A stretch of DNA of 64,000 nucleotides from CAWGGS01 sp963822095. GTDB lineage: Bacteria; Desulfobacterota; Desulfobulbia; Desulfobulbales; Desulfocapsaceae. Under the pieces are notes generated by a model that was not told the origin of the DNA, searched no databases, and saw only the letters and a list, made by a program, of their open reading frames with translations. Location: NCBI GenBank assembly GCA_963822095.1, contig CAWGGS010000039.1:1-64000 (forward strand), written 5' to 3'. Positions 55,444 through 64,000 of the stretch are shown here, in pieces (position 1 is the first letter of the stretch; each line of letters begins with the position of its first letter). Both the position numbers and the translations under genes were made by a program.

Positions 55444-58400
55444 TCAACTCCCAAGTGTTTCAGAGACCCTTTCCAGTAGAGATACTGCGGAAAATGGTTT
55501 TTGTAGAAAATGGATCCCCTCCTTTATAATGCCCTGGCGGGCAATCACATTCTCAGTATACCCGGACATATAAAGCACCCGAATTCCCGGATGGTATTCG
55601 CTGACCTTTTTATAGACCTCGGGTCCCTTCATCTTCGGCATAATCACATCGGTCAACAGAAGATCAATCGGTTCCTCAGACATCCTGGCAATATCCACTG
55701 CGTCGTCAACGTCGCCGGCCTCGTAAACCCGGTATCCGCCCCTTTCCAAAACCCGGCACGCCAGCTTCATTAAAGAGGGTTCATCCTCAACCACCAAAAC
55801 CGACATTCCCTCACGGGCCGGTTGTCTTACTTTCGGCTCAGAAACCTCTTCCAGTTTCGTCTCATCCATGAATGGAAGATAAATCTTGAACGTTGTCCCC
55901 TGACCCGGTTCACTGTATACCCAAATATTCCCTCCATGCTGCTTAACCACGCCATAAACTGTTGACAGCCCGAGACCTGTTCCACGCCCGACAGACTTGG
56001 TCGTGTAAAAAGGCTCAAAGACTCTTTCCATGGTTTCATGATCCATCCCCATCCCGTCGTCGCTGACGCTAAGCATTACATAGCGACCGGGAACAGCGTC
56101 AAATTTACCCGCAGCATAGGAGACATCCAGATCCATACGGGCAGTCTCGATGGTCAAGACCCCGCCGTCCGGCATTGCATCTCGAGCGTTTACCGCAAGA
56201 TTCATTAGAATCTGTTCGAGTTGAGTGACATCGGCTCTGACCCAGGCAGGTTCACGGGCAAGGGAAACCTCCACTTTGATATCCTCGCCTATGGTCCGTC
56301 TGATAAGTTTTTCAAAGTCACTGATTACCTGATTAACGTCGACAATGCACATCTCCAATATCTGCTTGCGGCTGAAGGCAAGCAACTGTCGGGTCAGGTT
56401 TTTGGCCCGGACAGCCGCCTCGTGGATCTCTGCAGAGGCCTCCTGGGACGAGATAGCCTCCCCCGATTCTTCTCCCATCATCTGGGAGTAACCAAGAATT
56501 ATGGTCAAGAGATTATTAAAATCATGGGCAACTCCGCCTGCCAACTGACCGACAGCCTCCATTTTTTGTGCCTGGATAAGCTGAGCCTCAAGTTTTTCGG
56601 TTTCCTGCTCTGCCTTCTGAACCGCTTTTTTCATTTCCATATTATGGAGAGAATAGCCCAAGTCACCTGCCAGCTCGGCAAAAAGACTTTCCTCTTCGGC
56701 CTCCATGGCGATATTTTGATCAACGGCAACGGAAAGATATCCGAACACTCTCTCCCGATGCCTGAGGCGCGCAGACATTCTCTGGGGCGATAGACAGCTC
56801 GTCAAAATTTTACATGTATCACATATATTCTCACCCTCCCTGATCAGACAAACCCCCTCCACAGCATCGGCCGCTTCACAACAGGGCGGCAGCCCACCTT
56901 GTTTCATCTCTTCGGCAAGGACCGAAAATTCTGTACTGACACCGGCAGTTGCATGACTGACTGGTTTTCCTTCCTGATCGGTTAAGATAATTAATGCACC
57001 CAGGTAACTGCCCTGATCAACCAGCAAATTGCAGGCATTCCTGATCAATTCATCGGCGGAATCGGCTTTTATGATCAGCTGATTGATAATGCGTAGAGCT
57101 CGCAGAACCCGGTTCAGATGACGAATCCGGTTCTCTGCCTGCATCCTATCGGTTATATCCCGGAAGGTCCCGAGAAGGCAGCTCTTTCCCCCAAATTCAA
57201 TAGCTCTTGTGTTGATATCTGCGTAAAAAACTGAACCGTCTTTGCGTTTTATCGGTACGTCGGCGGCAATGGAGAATTCCCCCTTGGCCTGACGCTCGAA
57301 CTTTTCCGCAATCGCCGGGAGATTTTCCGCGGGATGAATTTCCTGAACCCCCAGGGTCAACATCTCATTGTGACCGTACCCCAGCATCTCGCAGATGGCC
57401 CTGTTGGCAATAACAAACCGCTTACTTGCAGAATCGGCCACCAAAATCCCGTCCTTGGTATTTTCAAAAATGACCATCAATCTTTTTTCAGATTCTTCCG
57501 CTGCCTGAGCCGCCATGTATCTGAACCGATAAAAATGGATCCGCTGGTTGCGCCAGATGAACGCTATGACCATTCCTGCAACCAAAAGCAAAGCGCCTAT
57601 CAGCCCGGTTATCCAGACCAGGCGTTCATGGAGGGGTTGATTAATCTCATCCAGGTCAATCTTGGCGACTAAAAACCACGGAGAATCCGGAACTTTTCGA
57701 ATCACCGCCAGGACAGGCACCCCCCGGTAATCGATTCCCCGAACAATTCCTCTCTTGCCCTGGACCGCCATAACCGCGGGCAAGTCGGTTTGGGTCAATG
57801 GAAAACGCATGGAAAAAGCGGCATCCTCTTTAAATCTCAGATCGTTAAGAAACTGGACCTCATTGCCGTCCTTGCGGACAAGCAGACTCTCTGCTGTCTT
57901 GCTGGGAATTGGCCAGTGCCGAATTAATGGATAGAGATAATGTCTCGGATCAATGAGAAAAATAAGCAATCCAGACCCCTTCTGAAAGTCAGGTCCGTTG
58001 AGGAGGGGAACCGCGACATCCAAATGCAGCTCCTGCTCGGGTGGATCCCGGTGAAAATCAAGGAATGTGATCTGCCGTGAACGCAGGACTTGCAAATACT
58101 CCTCTTCCCTTGTGGCTTCCTCGTGCTCCTTGCCTTGGGAAACGGAAAATCTCTCAATGCCCTGGGTGTCCGCCAGAAAGACCTTGTCATACCCGGAATC
58201 GCGTTGAAATTTCTGCAGCCAGACCTGAAGTTGGTCACGCGCTTCCCGAGCTTGGGGATCTGCAAAAAAACGTGAAACGACATCGGAAAAGGCCTTGTTT
58301 TTGTAGAAGAAAGAGGCATCACGCAATCGCTCTGTACGCCACCGCTGCAGCTCATTGATCTTCAAATCGGCAATGGCTGAAAGTTCTGTTTCAATCTGTT

Positions 58401-59169
58401 TTTGGAAATGTTCCTTAAGGTTCCTGGAATAGAGGTAACCGACCGATAAAATCCCTGTGACAAGCAATAAAAATAACACAATAAGCACAACTGTCGGTTG
58501 AGAGGATGTCTCATCCTGCAGGAAATCATACGGCCAGATTTGCAGACCGGCCAAGAGGAGGAGTGCGATACCCTGCATCAGGAAGGCAAGGGACGTTGTC
58601 AAGGCCGGAGGGATGACTCCGGTCCCGTAAAGAAGCGGCGCGCCTACCAGATACCCTATAATCAGGACAAGGCTGACTAAAACAAGGACTACCGCCAACC
58701 CGAAAGAGAGGAAATACGTTCTTCCTTCTCTTGCCTGAAGGAGAAGAGAGGAACCAACAACCACAAAACACAATGCTGTAAGCGGTGACATATACCCGAT
58801 TGGGGCTCCGCCGACAACACCTGAAATATGCATTCCCAGGTGTTCCGCATCTGGTTGAATACCGAAACTTGCAACAACCATGAGTATAACGGCCAACAAG
58901 GTTCCCATCAGCACCAGTTTATATGAGATACCAAGGATCGAAGAGGACCTCGGAAGATGAAGCAACAACAGGGTAGCGGCACCAAACAGCATAAAAAACA
59001 GCGCAGTGCTCGGGGCCATGGGTATGCCTCCGGGCCAAAAAGCGGTCAGCCACGGAACAGCAGAGATCCAACCGATTACGGTAATGAGTCCCAGCCCCGC
59101 CGCCAAGGCGGCGCAAAGTGAGGCAAGGCGGGTTGGAAGCCTCTGTGTGATGTGAGCTTTTTCTTGCAT
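55444..59169 (-). CDS. Hybrid sensor histidine kinase, multi-domain
   Basis: 1241 residues. About seven membrane helices (20-250), an extracytoplasmic Cache-like domain (about 270-510) and an eighth helix (about 520-545) precede a PAS domain (about 565-680) and a GAF-type domain (about 690-845) that contains a cysteine cluster (PPCCEAADAVEGVC, then CDTC and one more Cys). HisKA has GGVAHDFNNLLTI with the phospho-His (about 878), then HATPase_c (about 970-1110) and a REC domain (about 1122-1240) with the phospho-Asp in LLLTDVIMP. The ligand is unknown; the cysteines may bind a cofactor. Confidence 0.93.
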   Translation of the reverse strand: MQEKAHITQRLPTRLASLCAALAAGLGLITVIGWISAVPWLTAFWPGGIPMAPSTALFFMLFGAATLLLLHLPRSSSILGISYKLVLMGTLLAVILMVVASFGIQPDAEHLGMHISGVVGGAPIGYMSPLTALCFVVVGSSLLLQAREGRTYFLSFGLAVVLVLVSLVLIIGYLVGAPLLYGTGVIPPALTTSLAFLMQGIALLLLAGLQIWPYDFLQDETSSQPTVVLIVLFLLLVTGILSVGYLYSRNLKEHFQKQIETELSAIADLKINELQRWRTERLRDASFFYKNKAFSDVVSRFFADPQAREARDQLQVWLQKFQRDSGYDKVFLADTQGIERFSVSQGKEHEEATREEEYLQVLRSRQITFLDFHRDPPEQELHLDVAVPLLNGPDFQKGSGLLIFLIDPRHYLYPLIRHWPIPSKTAESLLVRKDGNEVQFLNDLRFKEDAAFSMRFPLTQTDLPAVMAVQGKRGIVRGIDYRGVPVLAVIRKVPDSPWFLVAKIDLDEINQPLHERLVWITGLIGALLLVAGMVIAFIWRNQRIHFYRFRYMAAQAAEESEKRLMVIFENTKDGILVADSASKRFVIANRAICEMLGYGHNEMLTLGVQEIHPAENLPAIAEKFERQAKGEFSIAADVPIKRKDGSVFYADINTRAIEFGGKSCLLGTFRDITDRMQAENRIRHLNRVLRALRIINQLIIKADSADELIRNACNLLVDQGSYLGALIILTDQEGKPVSHATAGVSTEFSVLAEEMKQGGLPPCCEAADAVEGVCLIREGENICDTCKILTSCLSPQRMSARLRHRERVFGYLSVAVDQNIAMEAEEESLFAELAGDLGYSLHNMEMKKAVQKAEQETEKLEAQLIQAQKMEAVGQLAGGVAHDFNNLLTIILGYSQMMGEESGEAISSQEASAEIHEAAVRAKNLTRQLLAFSRKQILEMCIVDVNQVISDFEKLIRRTIGEDIKVEVSLAREPAWVRADVTQLEQILMNLAVNARDAMPDGGVLTIETARMDLDVSYAAGKFDAVPGRYVMLSVSDDGMGMDHETMERVFEPFYTTKSVGRGTGLGLSTVYGVVKQHGGNIWVYSEPGQGTTFKIYLPFMDETKLEEVSEPKVRQPAREGMSVLVVEDEPSLMKLACRVLERGGYRVYEAGDVDDAVDIARMSEEPIDLLLTDVIMPKMKGPEVYKKVSEYHPGIRVLYMSGYTENVIARQGIIKEGIHFLQKPFSAVSLLERVSETLGS

Positions 59170-59431
59170 TGGTATTAAATGTCTTCTTTACATTCCAATT
59201 TCTGATTACCACTTCCTACGGGTACAAAATGTCCTTCTGTGCCAACAGGAAAATCATCACATAACTATACGCTATTAAATACATACTTATACGTCTCCCC
59301 GCGTTTTTCATGAAATTTGCAGGCTAACGTAATCAGAGGAAGTATATATCAACCACCCTCCGGAAGCAAACCACAGGCTGGTATTATTTATCAATCCTGG
59401 GCAACGATTCCTGCAGAAATATAGGGGCAGT

Positions 59432-62400
59432 CTAGCCTTGCAAGATACTGTGGATGGTTCGCACCAAATCTCCGACAACATAGGGTTTCATGAGAAAGGC
59501 ATCGATTCCGGAATCCTTGGCTTTGGCTTCATTAATGATTTCACTGAAACCCGTACACAGGATAATGGGAAAATTCGGGTGGAGAGCTTTTATTTCCAAG
59601 GCGAGTTCCTTGCCGGTGAGATACGGCATGGTCATATCTGTAATCACCAGATCAAAGGCATTGACATCTCTTTTAAGGAGCTCCAAGGCCTCTCTGCTAT
59701 CGGTCATTGCCGTCACCTTATACCCAAAAGGCGTCAGCATTTGAACACCAAGTTCAGCCATATAGTTTTCATCATCCAGAAAGAGGATACGCTCATTGCC
59801 TGAAGGAAGTTCTTCATTTTCAATGATAATACTTTGTTCTCCTCCTTTTACCCTCGGCAAAAAGATATTGAACGTCGTCCCCGTTCCCGGCTCGCTGTAT
59901 ACGGTAACGGCACCGTGATGCCGTTTAACAATTCCTTGAACAACCGGCAACCCCAATCCGGTTCCGACGCCCGGTTCTTTTGTGGTGAAATAGGGATCAA
60001 AAATCCTCTCCAAGGTCGAAGCATCGATTCCGACACCGGTATCGCTGATTGACAGGCAGATATAGGTTCCGTATTTCAAATCCAAATGCCTTGACACCAA
60101 CATGGAATCGGCCATAAGTTCCGTCATTCTTACACTGAGCGTGCCCCCTTTTTCCCGCATGGCATAGGAGGCATTGGTACAGAGGTTCATCAAGACCTGA
60201 TGAATCTCTGTCGGATCCATCAAGACAACCGATCTCTCGGGTACGACCTCTATCTCCCGACGGATCTCGATGGTTGTCGGTAATAGTGGTCGCATCAGCT
60301 TTAAGGTTTCCTTGATAAAAGAAACCATCTGAACAGGCTTCTTTTCTTGCTCTTCCCAGTGACTGAAGGTAAGAATCTGTTTGACCAGATCTGCAGCCCG
60401 GGAACCGGCATCAAGGACCCGCTGAAGATTCTCCACAGCCGGGTTGGTTTCCGAAATCTTCATCTTCGCCATCTCGGTAAAACCGATGATGATAGATAAA
60501 ATATTGTTGAAATCATGGGCAATGCCTCCAGCCAATGTGCCGATCGCCTCCATTTTCTGGGCCTGGCGCAACTCCTTTTCCAGACGTCTTTCAACGGTAA
60601 TATCCCGGGATATCCCCACATAGTTGATAATTTTACCTTCAGCGTCGCGAACCGGAGAATCGGTAGCCTCGGAGTCATATACCGAACCGTCCTTTTTCCG
60701 GCTGGTGATTCGCCCCGACCATACCTTACCCGCATTCAGGGTCATCCGGATCTTGCGATAAAACTCTGAATCGTGGGCATCACTTTTCAAGATCTTTGAA
60801 TTTTGACCGATGATTTCGCTTTTTCGATATCCGCTCATTTGTTCGAAGGCCGGATTGACATAGCGAATTTTCCAATCCGTATCGGTTATAAATACCGCTT
60901 CAGCGGATTGTTCAATTGCGGTTGCCAAACGGATAAGATCTTCCTCCGCTTCTTTTTTTTCGCTAATATCTCGGAAATATACTGAGATACCACCATCTTC
61001 CGCTGGGTAGGCCTTCATCGCTATCCATTGTTTTCCCTTGCTGCCCGTGCCAGTTGTAAACAGATACTCCAACTCTCCCGCCTCTCTCGTCTCCATAACC
61101 TGACGAAAAAATTGTACGACTTTGCTGCCTGCGGCATGAGGAAAGGTTTCCCAATATTTTCGACCGACCACCTCCGTCCTGTTATGCCCCATAATTCTTT
61201 CAGCCTCATTATTGACATAGGTGAAACAAAATTCCTCATCAAAGGCCACAAAGCCATCGGCTATACTTTCCAAGATGGTCACCGTCTCACCATGGGCTCT
61301 TTCAAGCTTTTTGAGCGAGTCACGTCTCTCTCGAATTCTGGCAAGAAGGAAGAGTATTATCAACAACAGACAGACAAAGGAAAGCAAGCCTGTATAGTAC
61401 AATTGGGGATGGAGCTGATGAAAGGTCCGGGGCTGATTGATAACCAGTGAACTTTTGGGGAGCTCGGAAGATGGGATGCCGAAACGTTCGAGTTGGCGGT
61501 AATCAAACATAAACCTGTTAGGACTCTTTCTGACTATCTTTATGCTTCCTGCCGACTCTCCACCGAGAATACGTAAAGCCATCTTACCAGCGGTTATTCC
61601 CTGGATACGACCACTGGTGAGCATCCCTCCCACTATCCCCTTACCCAGATAAAAATCCCAGACCCCGTAAATCGGGACCTTCGCCGCCCGGGATAGTAAC
61701 GACAGACTCTCGTTGTAATCGAAATCTTGCCCCAATCTATCCCTATTGAACGTCATCAGCAAAATTATAGTCCCGGACCCCAAAGACCGAACTCTTTGCT
61801 TCAGCTCCTCCATGCTGAGATCATCTAGAAATTCGAAGGTTACCTGAGAGGAAAATTCCGGAACAACACGGTCGAGGATCTTCCGGTTGGCAATACCGGT
61901 TGTGGTTTGATCGTTGATCACGACAACCTTTTTGGTTTCAGGCGCAAAGCGTAGTGCTATCCGAAGGGTGGCTGGTATATCAAAGGCCTCGACAACACCG
62001 GTGATCCCGCTTCGGCCCTTCACTACTGCCTCATTGAGATAGTTTACACCGCAGAAAACCAAGGGTACTCCGGGAAAGAGATCAGGACGATTACGGAGCA
62101 TGAAATTGAAGGCATCATCGTCGGTGGTGATGATAACGCTGAAGAGTGTCCCTCGATATTTTTCCTGGAGATAGGCAAGAAAAACGGAAGAGAATTTTTG
62201 CAACAAGACCCTTTTCGAGTCGATAAACTCGGTGTGAACCTCAACGGCGGCCAGCTGGGACTGCAAGGCCGACATAATTCCTTCGTCCTCATTATCAGTC
62301 CACTCCAGACCTTTATTATAGGAGTGGAGAACAAGAACCTGTTTTTTTTCCCGACAGGCGGCATTCGAATGGGAGAAAACGATAAAGGCCGGAAAAAAGA

Positions 62401-62470
62401 GGAGGACGACGATCAGATATCGCATTACCCTGCGGTATATCCACCTTCTGTCTTCAGCGTGTTTGTCCAT
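59432..62470 (-). CDS. Hybrid sensor histidine kinase with ABC-substrate-binding-like sensor
   Basis: 1012 residues. A signal anchor (about 14-34) is followed by a periplasmic domain (about 40-355) of the ABC_sub_bind type (KKQVLVLHSYNKGLEWTDNEDEG at its start, positions 42-64), a membrane helix (about 368-388), two PAS domains (about 398-510 and 515-640), HisKA (GGIAHDFNNILSI), HATPase_c and a REC domain (VITDMTMP, about 895-1010). The sensor probably binds a small ligand, unidentified. It follows the MCP gene on the same strand 43 bases away. Confidence 0.93.
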   Translation of the reverse strand: MDKHAEDRRWIYRRVMRYLIVVLLFFPAFIVFSHSNAACREKKQVLVLHSYNKGLEWTDNEDEGIMSALQSQLAAVEVHTEFIDSKRVLLQKFSSVFLAYLQEKYRGTLFSVIITTDDDAFNFMLRNRPDLFPGVPLVFCGVNYLNEAVVKGRSGITGVVEAFDIPATLRIALRFAPETKKVVVINDQTTTGIANRKILDRVVPEFSSQVTFEFLDDLSMEELKQRVRSLGSGTIILLMTFNRDRLGQDFDYNESLSLLSRAAKVPIYGVWDFYLGKGIVGGMLTSGRIQGITAGKMALRILGGESAGSIKIVRKSPNRFMFDYRQLERFGIPSSELPKSSLVINQPRTFHQLHPQLYYTGLLSFVCLLLIILFLLARIRERRDSLKKLERAHGETVTILESIADGFVAFDEEFCFTYVNNEAERIMGHNRTEVVGRKYWETFPHAAGSKVVQFFRQVMETREAGELEYLFTTGTGSKGKQWIAMKAYPAEDGGISVYFRDISEKKEAEEDLIRLATAIEQSAEAVFITDTDWKIRYVNPAFEQMSGYRKSEIIGQNSKILKSDAHDSEFYRKIRMTLNAGKVWSGRITSRKKDGSVYDSEATDSPVRDAEGKIINYVGISRDITVERRLEKELRQAQKMEAIGTLAGGIAHDFNNILSIIIGFTEMAKMKISETNPAVENLQRVLDAGSRAADLVKQILTFSHWEEQEKKPVQMVSFIKETLKLMRPLLPTTIEIRREIEVVPERSVVLMDPTEIHQVLMNLCTNASYAMREKGGTLSVRMTELMADSMLVSRHLDLKYGTYICLSISDTGVGIDASTLERIFDPYFTTKEPGVGTGLGLPVVQGIVKRHHGAVTVYSEPGTGTTFNIFLPRVKGGEQSIIIENEELPSGNERILFLDDENYMAELGVQMLTPFGYKVTAMTDSREALELLKRDVNAFDLVITDMTMPYLTGKELALEIKALHPNFPIILCTGFSEIINEAKAKDSGIDAFLMKPYVVGDLVRTIHSILQG

Positions 62471-62513
62471 CGGTACGCCACCTGATCAAGTCCGGCAGTC
62501 TTGTGGTCTTGAG

Positions 62514-64000
62514 TTACACCCTGAACCTGGCAACAATGTCCCGTAGTCTGGCTGCCATTTCAGTGAGCCTTGCCACATTGGTATCGACATTGGCACTGCT
62601 GGCAGATATCTCCGATGCCGACTGATTGACTTCGGCGATATCGCGGGCAATCTCTTCTGCCACCGTTGAACTCTGGGACACATTCTCGGTAACCTCCTGA
62701 ATCCCCATGGAGGCCTGATTGACATTTTCAGCGATCTCTTTGGTGGTCGCCGACTGCTCTTCGACCGCGGTTGCAATAATGGCAACCATATCGTTGACCT
62801 CTACGATAATCTTCGAGATTCCCTCTATCTCTTGCACCGTTCCTTCGGTCGAGCCTTGGATGCTGTCAATCTTTTGTTTTATCTCCAAGGTCGCACTGGC
62901 CGTCTGACGGGCCAGTTCTTTGATTTCGTTGGCAACAACCGCAAATCCCTTTCCTGCCTCTCCGGCCCGGGCCGCCTCGATGGTCGCGTTCAAGGCTAAA
63001 AGATTTGTCTGTTCGGAGATCTCGGTGATGGTCTCGGTCACCTTGCCGACCTCGCGGGCCGCGTTTCCCAGATCATCGATTTTCTGCGAGGCCGATTTTG
63101 AGATGACCACTGCTTCTTCACTGATGGAACGGGTCTTCTCGGTATTCTGCGAGATCTCATTGATCGTTGCGGTCATCTCTTCCGTGGCCGAGGCGACCAT
63201 ACCGACATTGGTTGCGGCCTGTTCGGTGGCGGCAGCCACCGACGACATATTGGTACTCATCTCCTGCGAAGCCGCAGCAACCGTATTGGACCGGGAGGAT
63301 GTCTGTTCAGCCCCTGCCAGCATCTGCTTCGATATCGCGGAAAGCTCTTGCGAAGAGGAAGTCAGCTGTTCGTTACTGTTCATGATCTCCCTGAGCATAG
63401 TTGCAACCTCATGTTTCATGGACGTCAACTGTCCGGCAATCTGCCCGAGTTCATCCCCGCTTTCCACGACCAGGCTGGAGACAAAATCCCCCTTGGCCAT
63501 TGCCTCGACAAAGTCGGATATCTTGACCACATTCTTTTTGATCCCGCTGGTAATGAAAGAGGTCATTACTATTATGATGGCTAGGATAGCAAAACCCAAA
63601 CCGACGTTGACCTTTCTGCTTTCGTGAATATCGGAAGAGACTCCTCTCAGATTATCGTCCAGTTCCTTGTTTTGACTCTCCATAAAAGCGTCTATCTCTT
63701 TGGTGATCTGCTCGGCCAGCGGATCAAATTTCTCCATCAGCTTATTGCCCTCATCAGGTCCGTCCTTGATATAGACCCCGGCCATCGTCTTGCCCATTTC
63801 ATAATAGGCAGCGAAATCGTTCTTCATCTTCTCCATGGCCGCCAGGTTAGCGGTATCGTTTTTTCTGGAGAACATGGCCTTGAAATCATTATAGAGGCCA
63901 TTGAACTTTTCCGCCTGGGACTTGGCCTTCTCAAGGCCATCGTCAAATCCTTTAGCCCCTCTGGTGGCAGAGATATCCGAGAGAAACTGCTGGACCTGGA
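62514..64000 (-). CDS. Methyl-accepting chemotaxis protein (5' end outside window)
   Basis: The frame is open to the right edge, about 495 codons visible, so the N-terminus is missing. The visible start is a helical sensor part (four-helix-bundle like, with RKNDTANLAAMEK), then a membrane helix (about VGLGFAILAIIIVMTSFITSG), HAMP and the MCP signalling hairpin with the conserved tip EISEQTNLLALNATIEAARAGEAGKGFAVV (written here as two parts: EISEQTNLLALNATIEAAR and GEAGKGFAVVANEIK). It signals to CheA/CheW. Directly upstream of the histidine kinase gene. Confidence 0.95.
   Translation of the reverse strand, partial: QVQQFLSDISATRGAKGFDDGLEKAKSQAEKFNGLYNDFKAMFSRKNDTANLAAMEKMKNDFAAYYEMGKTMAGVYIKDGPDEGNKLMEKFDPLAEQITKEIDAFMESQNKELDDNLRGVSSDIHESRKVNVGLGFAILAIIIVMTSFITSGIKKNVVKISDFVEAMAKGDFVSSLVVESGDELGQIAGQLTSMKHEVATMLREIMNSNEQLTSSSQELSAISKQMLAGAEQTSSRSNTVAAASQEMSTNMSSVAAATEQAATNVGMVASATEEMTATINEISQNTEKTRSISEEAVVISKSASQKIDDLGNAAREVGKVTETITEISEQTNLLALNATIEAARAGEAGKGFAVVANEIKELARQTASATLEIKQKIDSIQGSTEGTVQEIEGISKIIVEVNDMVAIIATAVEEQSATTKEIAENVNQASMGIQEVTENVSQSSTVAEEIARDIAEVNQSASEISASSANVDTNVARLTEMAARLRDIVARFRV

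Noticed and set aside
1..64000. CRISPR arrays, prophage, integrase or transposase genes
   Set aside because: No regularly spaced repeats and no integrase, transposase or phage structural genes were seen.

Overview
The window reads as a chromosome segment of a Gram-negative, chemotactic bacterium that uses selenocysteine, most likely a member of the Desulfobacterota close to Desulfobulbales. This placement is inferred from the combination of type II secretion, pilMNOP with a separate secretin, multi-PAS hybrid kinases, selC and Rsb-type partner-switch genes; no rRNA is present to confirm it. Nearly every base is coding, with short intergenic gaps and many ATGA-type overlaps.

Layout. 1-5319 (minus): type II secretion operon gspF-G-H-I-J-K-L, with gspL cut by the left edge. 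5617-10503 (plus): the gspA/exeA and gspB pair, rmuC and a secreted TIM-barrel-like protein. 10514-21467 (minus): a tightly packed run of ten genes that I consider the most interesting part. In transcription order it encodes a GNAT protein, a degenerate RsbW-like domain joined to a GNAT-like domain, a HisC-like aminotransferase, the three subunits of a xanthine-dehydrogenase-family molybdenum hydroxylase, then a STAS protein, an RsbW-type kinase, an NMT1/THI5-type binding protein without any ABC permease, and a Cache-HAMP-PP2C (RsbU-type) phosphatase. 21468-21880 is non-coding and holds a MITE-like palindrome.

21881-33272: housekeeping genes. These are a glycerophosphodiesterase, a DUF401 permease, the operon gap-rimI-pgk-tpiA-secG-tRNA-Leu(GAG), sfsA-queC, pyrB-pyrC and lepB. 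33677-41251 (plus): type IV pilus assembly genes pilM, pilN, pilO, pilP, an AMIN/STN/TPR protein, a separate secretin and a lipoprotein. Three of these genes carry five single-base frame shifts between them, all of the same sign, while no other full-length gene in the window is broken this way. 41333-49845: secB, uvrA, a CoA-binding protein, glyQ (no glyS beside it), the selenocysteine tRNA selC, an acidic zinc-finger-like protein, a candidate small RNA, an acyltransferase, a truncated histidine phosphatase and a DHH-CBS protein.

50126-52863: EmrA/EmrB-type drug efflux. 53215-55256: a cold-shock RNA set (cspA, DEAD-box helicase, RRM protein). 55444-64000: two large hybrid histidine kinases and a methyl-accepting chemotaxis protein cut by the right edge.

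How they work together: the T2SS operon and gspAB build one envelope machine and the pil cluster another. The glycolytic and pyrimidine genes are ordinary. The ten-gene run looks like a signalling circuit (ligand-binding protein, phosphatase, kinase, STAS) physically coupled to a molybdenum hydroxylase and an aminotransferase; that functional link is inference from gene order.
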